64,000 nucleotides of DNA from Nansenia antarctica. Lineage: Eukaryota; Chordata; Actinopteri; Argentiniformes; Microstomatidae. The stretch lies in contig OZ022339.1 in NCBI GenBank assembly GCA_963989245.1, positions 27,297,703-27,361,702 of the forward strand, read 5' to 3'. The translations under genes were made by a program, and so were the position numbers. The notes below the pieces were generated by a model. It ran no database searches. It was not told the origin of the DNA and worked only from the letters and a program-made list of their open reading frames with translations. Below, in pieces: positions 1 to 10,320 of the stretch (the stretch's first letter is position 1; each line of letters begins with the position of its first letter).

Positions 1-361
1 CAATGGCATGAGTAGATAGTTACGGGTAGGCCTACTTTTATTTTAGCTGAAGTGCAGTTGGTCTATCTAGCATATATTATATATATATATATATATACAT
101 ATTATATATATTTAATTATTTTTTTATTTTTTTATTTTTTTAAATTGGTTGTTAAACAAATATCTGATATATATTTCCCAATCCAATCGAACAACAGGTC
201 TACATTTCATTTTCATTGATTCGGAGCTTAGCGCTGTGGAGGAAATCCATTTAGTTTGGTTAGGGTTGTGTTGTAAGCTTGTTGAGTAGCCATAACATGG
301 CTTAAATTTAAATAACATAAATTTGCTCAATTCCTCAATTCAAATGAAAAACAACAACACA
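1..361. other. AT-rich flank, no gene seen
   Basis: The stretch contains a TA-dinucleotide run (about 70-120) and T-rich sequence. No convincing ORF, RNA gene or element end is visible. Its right part resembles the sequence upstream of the other alpha-globin genes, so it is the upstream flank of alpha-1. Confidence 0.5.
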
Positions 362-449
362 TGAGTCATGATTTGGAATAGGCCTGTGCCTTATCCGAGG
401 AGGAGTCGAGATAATGAGGGTGTGCCTTCTCTCGCGTCTCTATAAAAAA
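362..449 (+). promoter_or_regulatory. Alpha-globin-1 promoter: NF-E2/AP-1-like site, GATA-like site, TATA box
   Basis: TGAGTCA lies at 362-368, TTATC (reverse of GATAA) at 391-395 and TATAAAAAA at 441-449, about 80 bases before the start codon. The same block recurs, in the appropriate orientation, upstream of the alpha-2 and alpha-4 genes, and in altered form before alpha-3. Established knowledge: NF-E2/MARE and GATA sites drive erythroid globin transcription. That these particular sites are bound is inference. Confidence 0.6.
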
Positions 450-529
450 GGCCCACTGACACGTCTCTGCTCACAAGCTTCTTTTCTAAACCTTCTAATT
501 TAAGTAGATAAATCAAACAAGGCGCAGAA

Positions 530-1204
530 ATGAGTCTCACTGGTCATGACAAAGCTGTTGTGAGGGCATTCTGGAACAAGATCTTCCCAGTTATGTCTGA
601 CATCGGAAACGAAGCTCTTTCCAGGTAAATATAATGATTTAATTCATGTAAACCTTTGTTTGAATGATTATGGAATAAACCAGTGAAATTACACGTCGAT
701 GAAGTGTGAATAAGTTTTAAGTCTAATATTAACACATGTCCACTGTCCTGCATAGAATGCTCGTCGTCTACCCCCAGACCAAAGCCTACTTCGCCCACTG
801 GCCTACCACGGCCCCCGGTTCCGCTCCGGTGAGGAAGCATGGCAGCACCATCTTGGCTATGATCGGCGAAACTATGGACCATTTGGATGACCTGGCTGGT
901 TTCTTGGCACACCTCAGCGAGCTGCATGCTTTCAAGCTGCGTGTGGACCCTTCCAACTTCAAGGTACAAGAAAAGAGGAAAAGTGAAATCATTAAGTGGT
1001 TAATGATCTATATGTCACCTTTTCACATTGCCTTAAACTCTCACTCATTAGTCTGCATTTTCTGTTCTCTTTTAGATCTTTGCCCATTCTATCATTGTCG
1101 TCCTTGCAATGTACTTCCCTGTGGACTTCACTCCTGATGTCCATGTGTCTGTTGACAAGTATTTCCAGAACCTGGCTCTTGCTCTGTCCGAGAAGTACCG
1201 CTAA
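530..1204 (+). CDS. hba: Alpha-globin 1 (haemoglobin subunit alpha)
   Basis: The product is the alpha chain of the red-cell oxygen carrier, which forms alpha2-beta2 tetramers with a haem in each subunit. Three exons are read: 530-624, 756-963 and 1076-1204, with GT-AG introns at the two positions conserved in vertebrate alpha genes (after codon 31 phase 2, and after Lys of NFK). They total 143 codons plus stop. Without the initiator Met, the distal haem histidine is His59 in RKHGS and the proximal one is His88 in ELHAFKLRVDP. The protein ends in LSEKYR. A polyadenylation signal AATAAA is at 1255-1260. The start MSLTGHDK is the usual fish alpha start. It stands alone 5' of the large palindromic element, tail to tail with alpha-2. 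It differs from alpha-2 and alpha-4 mainly in exon 1 (VMSDIGNE against KLDDIG). Confidence 0.95.
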
Positions 1205-1471
1205 CTCACTGGAGATCCGCTGTCAAGTTGTCTTTTCAAAAGTGACACACAGACAATAAACTGGATTGAAACTATCTAACTTGTTACTCGTCATTTCCCA
1301 GGTTTTCATGAGACTGTTACATGGTGTCTTGAATTGTGATTATGTAGTATATTGAACTTGAAGGACTGAAAACAGTAGGCCTATGCTTAATTTGTTTAAT
1401 GAAACTAATCAAATCAAATACAAATAATAATACAAAATTAACAAATAAAAGATAATAATGAAAAATAAATA

Positions 1472-1472
<1 letters not shown>

Positions 1473-1517
<45 letters not shown>
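1473..1517. repeat. (AAT)n microsatellite
   Basis: About 15 AAT trinucleotides lie immediately 5' of a SINE, which is a common position for a SINE/LINE-associated simple repeat. Confidence 0.85.
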
Positions 1518-1524
1518 TAGTAGT

Positions 1525-1700
1525 AGTGGTGGTCTACCGGATAGTGCGTTTGACTGGTGATCGGAAGGCCATGAGTTCAAATCACACCTCCACTAGTGTA
1601 CCCTTGAGTAAGGCACCCGAAATGACTGCAGGGAGGATGTCACTGTAATCTCTAAATATAAATCACTTTAGTTTAGATTAAAAGCGTCTGATAAATGGTA
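1525..1700 (+). mobile_element. tRNA-derived SINE
   Basis: A box-A-like stretch (around TAGTGCGTTTGACTGG) is followed by a box-B-like GAGTTCAAATCAC about 40 bases on, then a SINE body ending in AAGCGTCTGATAAATGG. That ending is typical of the V-SINE/HE1-type 3' core of fishes. It is not a functional tRNA gene, because the cloverleaf is degenerate. Confidence 0.7.
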
Positions 1701-2742
1701 TTTGAGAACTACAAAAACTCTGTGAGACAAAGTTTTCATTAGCTTTGGCAACAGGCAGGCCTGAAAAGCAGCGAGCTAGCATGGCTTCAAAGCCCCGAGA
1801 TACTGAGTTCAGGCCTGGGAGTAGTGTGACTCCCCAGCCCGTAGGCGTAGACAGCTCAAGGACCAACCTGGTCTCACACGGCAGACGTCAGGATTCGACG
1901 TCTGACCATCGCATCCAAACGTCGAATTCCGACGTGACATTGGGGTAGCTCGTTGTGAAAGCGCAGGGGTGCGCCTGTTATGTGCGCCTGTCGGGCTGCA
2001 CTCAGTGGCGCACAATTTTGAGAATTTAACACTTAATTCCCTGCATTCTGGTCAATTTGTATGCACCATTTTGTGCTTTTTATTACCATTTCTGTCTCCA
2101 CTACCCATTGTATACTTTAATTAGGCTACTAACATTACAATCCCTGTTTAAAAGTCCCAGTGCTACCAATCACAACACAACAGAGTGGCACCATACAAAT
2201 GTAATATTAAACTCCCATATTTATTCTTTAAACAAACAAATCTGGGGGAGTGGTCGGAGTTAACGAGATATTGTTCCAATCCATTACCTGGCCATTACCT
2301 GCCTGTGAAAAGTATGAAAAGTTTGCATTGCCTAGCGTGTAGGCCCGTGAGAAATTGAGAGCATATAAATCACTAGATGCCTACAACTACGCAATCTGTG
2401 GTCATGTACAGTACATCAAATACCATGACATAGCATTGAAATCAGATAGCTATAGATTTTAGAGATACTGTAACGTCCCGACTTGGACAGTGGTGAAATA
2501 ATAAGAGATAGGTTGTCTTACAATCCGTGCGTTTAATTGCAAACTTCCACATACAAAACCGCCAGTTCACCGGAGCTCTCCTTTCCTCTACGGTCACAAC
2601 AACAACACAACACCCGCCCTCCCCCGTGACCTCCACCAATCACAGGAATGCATTGGCACACAACACAGCGCACAGTAACAGTGCTAACATTGAATTTCTG
2701 AGCATTAATTGCAACATTAATGAACATATTATTACACGGTTG

Positions 2743-2928
2743 CTACAATACTTTACCTGATATAAAATGGGCGGCACATGCACAAGCATTTTTTTTTATC
2801 TTGTCCTCAGTCCAGTTGACGCCGCCGGTTGCTCTGAAATGGTCTGATCCTGATGGAATTCGGTAGAACTTGAGTCCGATAGTCGTGGAATATCGATTCT
2901 GACAACCGAACACGCAACAAGCAGACAT
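2743..2928 (-). CDS. THAP zinc-finger fragment, left arm of palindrome
   Basis: The 61-codon ORF starts MSACCVFGCQNR, continues with FYRIPSG, a Trp, and a C-x2-H end in CAAHFISGK. This is the C2CH layout of the THAP DNA-binding domain (about 60 residues, with conserved Pro, Trp and Phe). It stops after the domain at a candidate splice donor (GGTAAAG), so it is probably the first exon of a former transposase. An unrecognised short ORF (3079-3327, +) lies divergently next to it. Expression is unknown. Confidence 0.6.
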   Translation of the reverse strand: MSACCVFGCQNRYSTTIGLKFYRIPSGSDHFRATGGVNWTEDKIKKNACACAAHFISGKVL

Positions 2929-3238
2929 TTATTTATGCTAGTAGCCGTTGTAAGCTATTTTAAGCGTACCTCTGGATCAAGAATGTTGTTTTTGTCCACG
3001 CTTCCGTTGCCTAAACACACGCGACTGTAAAAGGGGCGGGGGCATCATTCACCGGGGTTCTTCTCTGGTGAAGATCAAGTGAGAAAGATTGCTTTACCTT
3101 CATCAGATCCACTTGCCTTTGGCTTACCTGTATATTTTGGTCTATACCAGGACTTGAGAAACGAGATTCCCAACATTGGATTTGACAAACTCTGGCCCAT
3201 TTTGCGCAACAAGTGGAAGAGTTTGAAGCAGCGGGGAC

Positions 3239-3325
3239 AGGGTTGCCAGATGGGCTGGTTTTTTGTGGATTTAGCTGTTTTTAGACTGGTTAGGCTCGAA
3301 ATTGTCAATCCCATCTGGCAACCCT
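3239..3325. mobile_element. 87-bp MITE, left arm copy
   Basis: The terminal inverted repeats AGGGTTGCCAGATGGG and CCCATCTGGCAACCCT bound 87 bases. The identical element forms the inner edge of the right arm at 3605-3691, so it was present before the arms were copied. Confidence 0.7.
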
Positions 3326-3604
3326 AGTAGTATGGAGTTCAAAGTACTAGAATACCACATCATATCAAAATCGCCGAAATAGGACATTTCCATCTATTTT
3401 TGCTCTTTGCCACAAACGAACGCCAGCGACATCCGACGGGTTTTCCCAGGCCACCACACATATCATTTGATGTAAAGAACTCTCAAAAAACACATACGAA
3501 ATATTGTTTTAAGTACAATAAAGCTTTATTTATTTTAAGAACGTGTGGAGTGCATCTACAGCAGTGCGATATCTGTAAACATACTATCTGTAGACTCTCC
3601 GCTC

Positions 3605-3691
3605 AGGGTTGCCAGATGGGATTGACAATTTCGAGCCTAACCAGTCTAAAAACAGCTAAATCCACAAAAAACCAGCCCATCTGGCAACCCT
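3605..3691. mobile_element. 87-bp MITE, right arm copy
   Basis: Inverted counterpart of the element at 3239-3325, with the same terminal repeats. It marks the inner boundary of the right arm of the palindrome. Confidence 0.7.
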
Positions 3692-4001
3692 GTCTCCGCT
3701 GCTTCAAACTCTTCCACTTGTTGCGCAAAATGGGCCAGAGTTTGTCAAATCCAATGTTGGGCATCTCGTTTCTCAAGTCCTGGTATAGACCAAAATATAC
3801 AGGTAAGCCAAAGGCAAGTGGATCTGATGAAGGTAAAGCAATCTTTCTCACTTGATCTTCACCAGAGAAGAACCCCGGTGAATGATGCCCCCGCCCCTTT
3901 TACAGTCGCGTGCGTTTAGGCAACGGAAGCGTGGACAAAAACAACATTCTTGATCCAGAGGTACGCTTAAAATAGCTTACAACGGCTACTAGCATAAATA
4001 A

Positions 4002-4190
4002 ATGTCTGCTTGTTGCGTGTTCGGTTGTCAGAATCGATATTCCACGACTATCGGACTCAAGTTCTACCGAATTCCATCAGGATCAGACCATTTCAGAGCA
4101 ACCGGCGGCGTCAACTGAGGACAAGATAAAAAAAAATGCTTGTGCATGTGCCGCCCATTTTATATCAGGTAAAGTATTGTAGCAACCGTG
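4002..4190 (+). pseudogene. THAP zinc-finger fragment, right arm, frameshifted
   Basis: This is the mirror copy of the left-arm THAP ORF. It shares the start MSACCVFGC, but five bases are missing just before GAGGACAAG at about 4118. The frame therefore ends at TGA before the C-x2-H part of the zinc site. The other arm retains the five bases. Confidence 0.65.
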
Positions 4191-5244
4191 TAATAATATG
4201 TTCATTAATGTTGCAATTAATGCTCAGAAATTCAATGTTAGCACTGTTACTGTGCGCTGTGTTGTGTGCCAATGCATTCCTGTGATTGGTGGAGGTCACG
4301 GGGGAGGGCGGGTGTTGTGTTGTTGTTGTGACCGTAGAGGAAAGGAGAGCTCCGGTGAACTGGCGGTTTTGTATGTGGAAGTTTGCAATTAAACGCACCG
4401 ATTGTAAGAGAACCTATCTCTTATTATTACACCACTGTCCAAGTCGGGACGTTACAGTATCTCTAAAATCTATAGCTATCTGATTTCAATGCTATGTCAT
4501 GGTATTTGATGTACTGTACATGACCACAGATTGCGTAGTTGTAGGCATCTAGTGATTTATATGCTCTCAATTTCTCACGGGCCAACACGCTAGGCAATGC
4601 AAACTTTTCATACTTTTCACAGGCAGGTAATGGCCAGGTAATGGATTGGAACAATATCTCGTTAACTCCGACCACTCCCCCAGATTTGTTTGTTTAAAGA
4701 ATAAATATGGGAGTTTAATATTACATTTGTATGGTGCCACTCTGTTGTGTTGTGATTGGTAGCACTGGGACTTTTAAACAGGGATTGTAATGTTAGTAGC
4801 CTAATTAAAGTATACAATGGGTAGTGGAGACAGAAATGGTAATAAAAAGCACAAAATGGTGCATACAAATTGACCAGAATGCAGGGAATTAAGTGTTAAA
4901 TTCTCAAAATTGTGCGCCACTGAGTGCAGCCCGACAGGCGCACATAACAGGCGCACCCCTGCGCTTTCACAACGAGCTACCCCAATGTCACGTCGGAATT
5001 CGACGTTTGGATACGTCGGAATTCGACGTTTGGATGCGATGGACAGACGTCGAATCCTGACGTCTGCCGTGTGAGACCAGGTTGGCCCTTAGGGCAGTTA
5101 TCCTTAAATTAAGCTATATATGGTAAATTAATTTTAATTAGCCTATAATAACAATATTAATACACGGTATGTAATACATCATACATAATCATAAATGGTA
5201 TACATTATTTAAATAGAAAATAGAGCAGAAATATGCATGCTTTT

Positions 5245-5372
5245 AAGTCAATGTTTATTTGACACTATTTCCAGCCGCACAGACTGTTGAAGTGTCCTCT
5301 CTCTCCATACTGATGCTGAGTGCTGCTCTACTGTCTGCCGAGAGCGGCGACGACGACAAGCAGGAACTTGTG
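5245..5372 (-). pseudogene. Beta-globin exon-3 fragment
   Basis: On the minus strand this is the very end of beta exon 3 (codons for FL-VVVAALGRQ) followed by beta 3'-UTR sequence with the same AATAAA-bearing tail as beta-2. The Tyr-His codons before the stop are deleted, and sequence upstream of this segment does not resemble globin. A second piece of beta 3'-UTR lies at about 5555-5612. Both look like breakpoints of the cluster's duplications rather than a gene. Confidence 0.75.
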
Positions 5373-5707
5373 TGAAGAATGACTGATTGAACCAAGAGAG
5401 ACACCTTTGAGCCGTGATGAGGCACAAAAGCACATGTGTGTCATCACCGTGTGATGTTGCGGTCTGAATGAGAAGTATAGGCTAAAATAATAATAATAAT
5501 AATAATAATAATAAGGTATATATAAAAACAGGATTTTCCACAGAAACATACATGATTTTGAATCAATGTTTATTTTTTTCAATATAGCTTTGACACAATT
5601 TCCAGCCGCACAGAAATATGACGAGTAACAAGTTAGATAGTTTCAATCCAGTTTATTGTCTGTGTGTCACTTTTGAAAAGACAACTTGACAGCGGATCTC
5701 CAGTGAG

Positions 5708-6395
5708 TTAGCGGTACTTCTCGGACAGGGCAAGAGCCAGGTTATTGAAATACTTGTCAACAGACACATGGACATCAGGAGTGAAGTCCACAGGGAAGTA
5801 CATTGCAAAGACGACAATGATAGAATGGGCAAAGATCTAAAAGAGAACAGAAAATGCAGACTAATGAGTGAGAGTTTAAGGCAATGTGAAAAGGTAACAT
5901 ATAGATCATTAACCACTTAATGACTCCACTTTTCCTCTTTTTGTACCTTGAAGTTGGAAGGGTCCACACGCAGCTTGAAAGCATGCAGCTCGCTGAGGTG
6001 TGCCAAGAAACCAGCCAGGTCATCCAAATGGTCCATAGTTTCGCCAATCATAGCCAAGATGGTGCTGCCATGCTTCCTCACCGGAGCGGAACCGGGGGCC
6101 GTGGTAGGCCAGTGGGCGAAGTAGGCTTTGGTCTGGGGGTAGACGACGAGCATTCTATATGCAAGACAGTGGAAATGTGTTAATATTAGACTTACACATG
6201 ATTCACACTTCATCGATATGTCATTTAATTGGTTTATTCCATAATAATTCAAACAAAAGTAAATGTAGGCTAATGATAATGAGAAATGATTTATATTTAC
6301 CTGGAAAGAGCTTCGTGTCCGATGTCATCCAGCTTTGGGAAGACCTTGGTCCAGAAGGCCGTCACAACAGCCTTGTCTTTGCCATTGAGACTCAT
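5708..6395 (-). CDS. hba: Alpha-globin 2
   Basis: Minus-strand exons are 6395-6301, 6154-5947 and 5836-5708, of 95, 208 and 129 bases, exactly as in alpha-1, with GT-AG introns. They encode 143 residues beginning MSLNGKDKAVVTAFW and ending LSEKYR. Distal and proximal haem histidines are present at the same positions as in alpha-1. The polyadenylation signal is the complement of 5652-5657. The upstream TATA and TGAGTCA sites are conserved. It is nearly identical to alpha-4, differing at a few exon-1 and exon-2 codons (for example MDHLDDLAGFLAH against IAHLDDLSGFLSH), so the pair is a recent duplicate. It is tail to tail with alpha-1. Confidence 0.95.
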
Positions 6396-6473
6396 TGCTG
6401 CGACTTGTTTGATTTCTCCACTTAAATGTTTATGTTTAGAAAAGAAGCTTGTGAGTGGAGACGTCAGTGGGTC

Positions 6474-6557
6474 TTTTTATACAGACGCGAGAGAAGGCAC
6501 ACCCTCATTATCTCGACTCCTCGGATAAGGCACAGGCCTATTCCAAATCATGAGTCA
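6474..6557 (-). promoter_or_regulatory. Alpha-globin-2 promoter
   Basis: On the minus strand there is a TATA box (TATAAAAA, 6481-6474), a GATA-like site near 6521-6526 and an NF-E2/AP-1-like heptamer at 6551-6557. They have the same order and spacing as in front of alpha-1 and alpha-4. Confidence 0.6.
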
Positions 6558-7767
6558 TGTTTTTCCCCCATTAGAAGTGTGGAATTGAGCCAATTTATGT
6601 TGCCAAAAATATGACTTTTCTTTTGCTACACAAAAAGTAAATGGATTTCTTCCATTTAGCTTCCAATAGGCCTAAATGACATTAAACAGCCTTTTGTTCG
6701 ATTGGATTGGTAAATGTATACTGGATAGTTGTTTAAAAACCAATTTAATTTTGTACAGAAATGTATATAATAGATATATAATAATTATAATATATATAAT
6801 ATAAACATATAAATATAGCTAACATATGCTAGATGAAAAATCGATCAGGCAAGCCAATTGCACTTCAGCAAAGATAAAAAGTACCCTACTCATGTAACTG
6901 CTCTCATGTAGCCTATAATCTATATATAAATCTGTAGCTATATATAAAAGGCTATATATAAAATAATAATAATCTATTTTAAAAAATATGTACTTTAAAA
7001 AAAAATATATATATATATTATCGGCTAGGCTGTATGAAATTGGTTCTGGAACCGTCAGAATTTGATGATAAAACACAGACTGAGTAGAGTTAACAGAGAG
7101 AGAACATAGTTAACATTATGTAACATACAGTAACATTGGCAAATATATAAACTGCATTTGTTTTTACTGCTTTATTCAGTTACACGATTCCATGCAGTAA
7201 AAAAGTATCGATGTTATTACATTGGAATGTAGCTTAATGATTTGTGCAGAGTAAATTCACAAATACCAAAAAATATAATATCTGCTAGGCAAACGTCAAG
7301 ACAAATCGATAGATTTTCAGGCAGGCGAATTGCACTTTAAAAAAAAGTACCCCAAACTACCTACTCCTGCCATTGCTCTCATGCAGCCGACATAAACTAC
7401 TTTCCACCAGCTGTTCGATTAAAACAATTAAATAAATGAAATGTGGATATCAAATGGGTTAGTTAGTTACTCGGCCCCTGAGTGAGATCGAGAAACGCGG
7501 TCTTCGCCGGGTGTGCAGGGGACTTTGATGAGGCACAAAGGCACATGTGTGTCATCATCACCGTGTGATGTTGCCGTCTGAATGAGAAGTATAGGCTAAA
7601 ATAATAATAATCATAATAATAATATTATTATTAAAAAGGGGATTTTCCACAGAAATATACATGATTTTGAATCAATGTTTATTTTTTTCAATACAGCTTT
7701 GACACCATTTCCAGCCGCACAGACTGTTGAAGTGTCATCTCTCTCCATACTGATGCTGAGTGCTGCT

Positions 7768-8541
7768 CTAGTGGTATTGTCTGCCGAGAGCGGCGACGAC
7801 GACCAGCAGGAACTTCTGCCAGGCCTCCTGGATGTCAGGTGTGAAGGCTGCTTTACCTAATTTGGCAGCCACGCACACGGTGATAGAGTCGGCCATAAGC
7901 TATGAAGTAAAAGGAAGACAAATGTTTGAGTCAAAGGAGGAAACATAGCCTATTTGAATTTAAACTGACATTTTAGAGGACGCGATAGGCCTACTAAAAC
8001 AGTCAACTTAGGAATCGTTTGCTTGCGCACTACATTCAAACAACCAAACAGATTGCCTAATGAACCAAAACGACTAATAGTATTTCAGAAATGAATAGCC
8101 TATTCATGGTACTCACCCTGAAGTTGTCGGGATCCACGTGCAGTTTCTCGGAGTGCATCACACTCAGTGGTTTGTAGATATCCTTGATGGTATCCAGGTT
8201 CTTCACGGCTCTGTCCAGTCCGTTCATGATGAGCTTGCCGTGAGCGGCCACCTGGGCGTTGCCCATGATAGCAGAGGATGTAGACAGGTTACCAAGCGTG
8301 CTGAAGTGCCTCTGAGTCCAGGGACACACGATCAGAAGTCTAAAAAGAAACAACAGGTTTGGATTCATACATTGTATTGGCTCACTTGTTTCCAACTGCA
8401 CAAGAGTCAATGGGCAATATATCAACTAATAAATACATCAACTCATTACCGGGACAGAGCCAGGGGTCCGATTTCATTTGCGTCGATCTTTCCCCACAGT
8501 GCAACGATGGCTTTCTTCTCAGCATCTGTCCAGTCGACCAT
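7768..8541 (-). CDS. hbb: Beta-globin 1
   Basis: Minus-strand exons 8541-8450 (92 bases), 8339-8117 (223) and 7899-7768 (132) have the standard beta-globin exon lengths and GT-AG introns. They encode 148 residues starting MVDWTDAEKKAIVALW and ending GRQYH. Without Met, the distal histidine is His63, the proximal one is His92, and it is followed by Ser93-Glu94. Ser at F9 together with a C-terminal His is the pattern associated with the fish Root effect; function here is inference. Residues 55 and 62 are Met and Ala. The gene is head to head with alpha-3, with about 690 bases between start codons, so a shared regulatory region is likely. Confidence 0.95.
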
Positions 8542-9230
8542 TTTGACGTCGTTTTTTAATTCCCTCTGGTACTTTGTACTATGTACTAATGTTCCAACGG
8601 ATCCCTGTGCTAACTGTGTCCTGGGATGTCCAATTTATTGATGTTCAGTCTCTCCGCCCATGGAGAGAAAACTAAAAATGATTGGATGATTGTCTTGAGG
8701 TCATCAGCGTGCCTTCGATCGGAATGATGCCAAATGTATCCACCTTTCAAGATATGCTTGGTCATTCAGGCGTTGTTTTTGTGCTGTAAACTTGTGGATT
8801 ACAGAACTAAATCTTCCAATAAGTGATGACATATTAACCTATTCATACTATTATTAATACTATTATTATCAACATAAGTAATAACTGTTATCATAAGTAG
8901 CCTATCAACTCTAGTAATTGACCAATTGATACGGTTTTTATATAACCTATTAAATATCATAAGCGTAAAATGTTTTTGGCATAACATAAATTAGCTCAAT
9001 TCCTCAATTCTAATGAAAAAAAAACACGAGTCATGATTTGGAATAATATTCCAAATCATGACTCGTGTTTTTTTTTCATCCTTTTTTCATGTCCTATTCG
9101 GGGAGGAGTCGAGATAATGAGGGTGTGTTTACTTACTCTCGCGTTTTAAAAAGACCGTGACACGTCTCTGCTCACAACATTCTTTTCTAAACATCCTAAT
9201 TTAGGTGGATCAATCAAACAAGGCGCAGAA
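8542..9230. promoter_or_regulatory. Divergent beta-1/alpha-3 promoter region
   Basis: The region lies between two divergently read start codons. The beta side has a TATA-like CCAATTTATTG (minus strand AATAAAT) near 8630-8640. The alpha side has only a weak TATA variant (TTTTAAAAA, 9144-9152), CGAGTCATG at 9028-9036, and no clear TTATC site where the other alpha promoters have one. A perfect hairpin (9013-9079) interrupts the alpha-side control block. Confidence 0.5.
9013..9079. repeat. Perfect 32-bp inverted repeat (hairpin) in the alpha-3 promoter
   Basis: Arms 9013-9044 and 9048-9079 are exact complements with a three-base spacer. The left arm is the conserved alpha upstream block (A-tract, GAGTCATGATTTGGAAT). 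The right arm is its inverted copy and takes the place of the sequence that carries AGGCCTGTGCC in alpha-1. Confidence 0.9.
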
Positions 9231-9900
9231 ATGAGTCTCAATGGCGAAGATAAAGCTGTTGTGAGGGCATTCTGGAACAAGGTCTTCCCAGTTATGTCTG
9301 ACATCGGAAACGAAGCTCTTTCCAGGTAAATACAATGAATTAATTCATGTTATGTTTTGTTTGAATTTTTATGGAAAGACTAGTAAAAATATATGTCGAT
9401 CAAGTGTGAATAATTTGTGTATCTATTATTAACACATGTCCACTGTCCTGCATAGAATGCTCGTCGTCTACCCCCAGACCAAAGCCTACTTCGCCCACTG
9501 GCCTACCAGAAAGCCCGGTTCCGCTCCGGTGAGGAAGCATGGCAACACCATCATGGCGACGATCGGCGAAACTATGGACCATTTGGATGACCTGGCTGGT
9601 TTCTTGGCAAAACTCAGCGAGCTGCATGCTTTCAAGCTGCGTGTGGACCCTTCCAACTTCAAGGTAAGAAAATAAGAAAAGTGGAATCATTAAGTGGTTA
9701 ATGATCGATGTTACCTTTTCACATTGCCTTAAACTCTCACTCATTGGTCTGCATTTTCTGTTCTCTTTTAGATCTTTGCCCATTCTATCATTGTCGTCTT
9801 TGCAATGTACTTCCCTGTGGACTTCACTCCTGATGTCCAAGTGTCTGTTGACAAGTATTTCAATAACCTGGCTCTTGCCCTGTCCGAGAGCTACCGCTAA
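9231..9900 (+). CDS. hba: Alpha-globin 3
   Basis: Exons are 9231-9325, 9456-9663 and 9772-9900, encoding 143 residues from MSLNGEDKAVVRAFW. Exon 1 resembles alpha-1 (VFPVMSDIGNE), while other positions are its own: TRKPGSAPV, NTIMATIGE, LAKLSEL, and the C-terminus LSESYR where the other three have LSEKYR. Haem-contact histidines are conserved. AATAAA is at 9967-9972. It is head to head with beta-1, the classic fish alpha-beta pair. The weakened TATA and the hairpin upstream suggest its expression could differ from its paralogues (inference). Confidence 0.95.
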
Positions 9901-10164
9901 CTCACTGGAGATCCGCTGTCAAGCGAGATCCGAGTCATGTTGTCTTTTCGAAACTGACACACAGACAATAAACTTAATTGAAACTATCTAACTTGTTACT
10001 CGTCATTTTCCAGGTTTTCATGTGACCGTTACGGAAAATGCTCTCTTTTTTATTTTGGGGGCTTTAGACCTGGTCAGAGTTTCGGCTGCTTCACTTAAAT
10101 TATGTGTTACATTTAATCAGCCTATTTACATCAACAATATTGGCGATATATGAATATTCATTAT

Positions 10165-10320
10165 TTATTAAATATTGTGTAATTTTTAGCTGACGCTTTT
10201 ATCCAAAGCGACTTACATTGCCGTGACTGCATACATTGGTCAGTATATATTAGTGAGAATCGAACCCATAACCTATATAAGCTAAGTTAACGCCATGTTA
10301 CCAACTGAGCCACAGAGGAC
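10165..10320 (-). mobile_element. tRNA-derived SINE, minus strand
   Basis: On the minus strand, box A (GTGGCTCAGTTGGTAAC) and box B (GGTTCGATTCTC) are followed by the fish V-SINE-like core (GTCGCTTTGGATAAAAGCG). The body is shared with many fish SINEs. Confidence 0.75.

Larger units (their letters stand above)
1863..5085. mobile_element. Palindromic (foldback) DNA transposon with THAP-coding arms
   Basis: Two arms, 1863-3325 and 3605-5085, are inverted copies of each other along their whole length and are separated by a spacer of about 280 bases. The ends read CCAACCTGGTCTCACACGG and its complement. Behind them are sub-repeats built on the motif GTCGGAATTCGACGT; the right arm carries one extra copy. 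Each arm encodes the same THAP-type zinc finger and contains the same 87-bp MITE. Mismatches are few, so the palindrome is young or homogenised. THAP domains are known in P-element and Kolobok transposases, but no transposase core is present here. The superfamily is therefore unassigned and the element looks non-autonomous. No clear target duplication was found. Confidence 0.8.
5621..7460. repeat. Segmental duplication block A (alpha-2 unit)
   Basis: The block contains alpha-2 and about 1 kb of its 5' flank. It matches 12512-14363 almost base for base in the same orientation. The left edge abuts a beta 3'-UTR scrap. The right edge lies at GAAATGTGGATATCAAATGG, after which the two copies diverge. 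Confidence 0.85.

Noticed and set aside
5248..5433. A seventh complete globin gene at 5.3 kb
   Set aside because: Only the end of beta exon 3 and UTR remain; exons 1 and 2 are absent.
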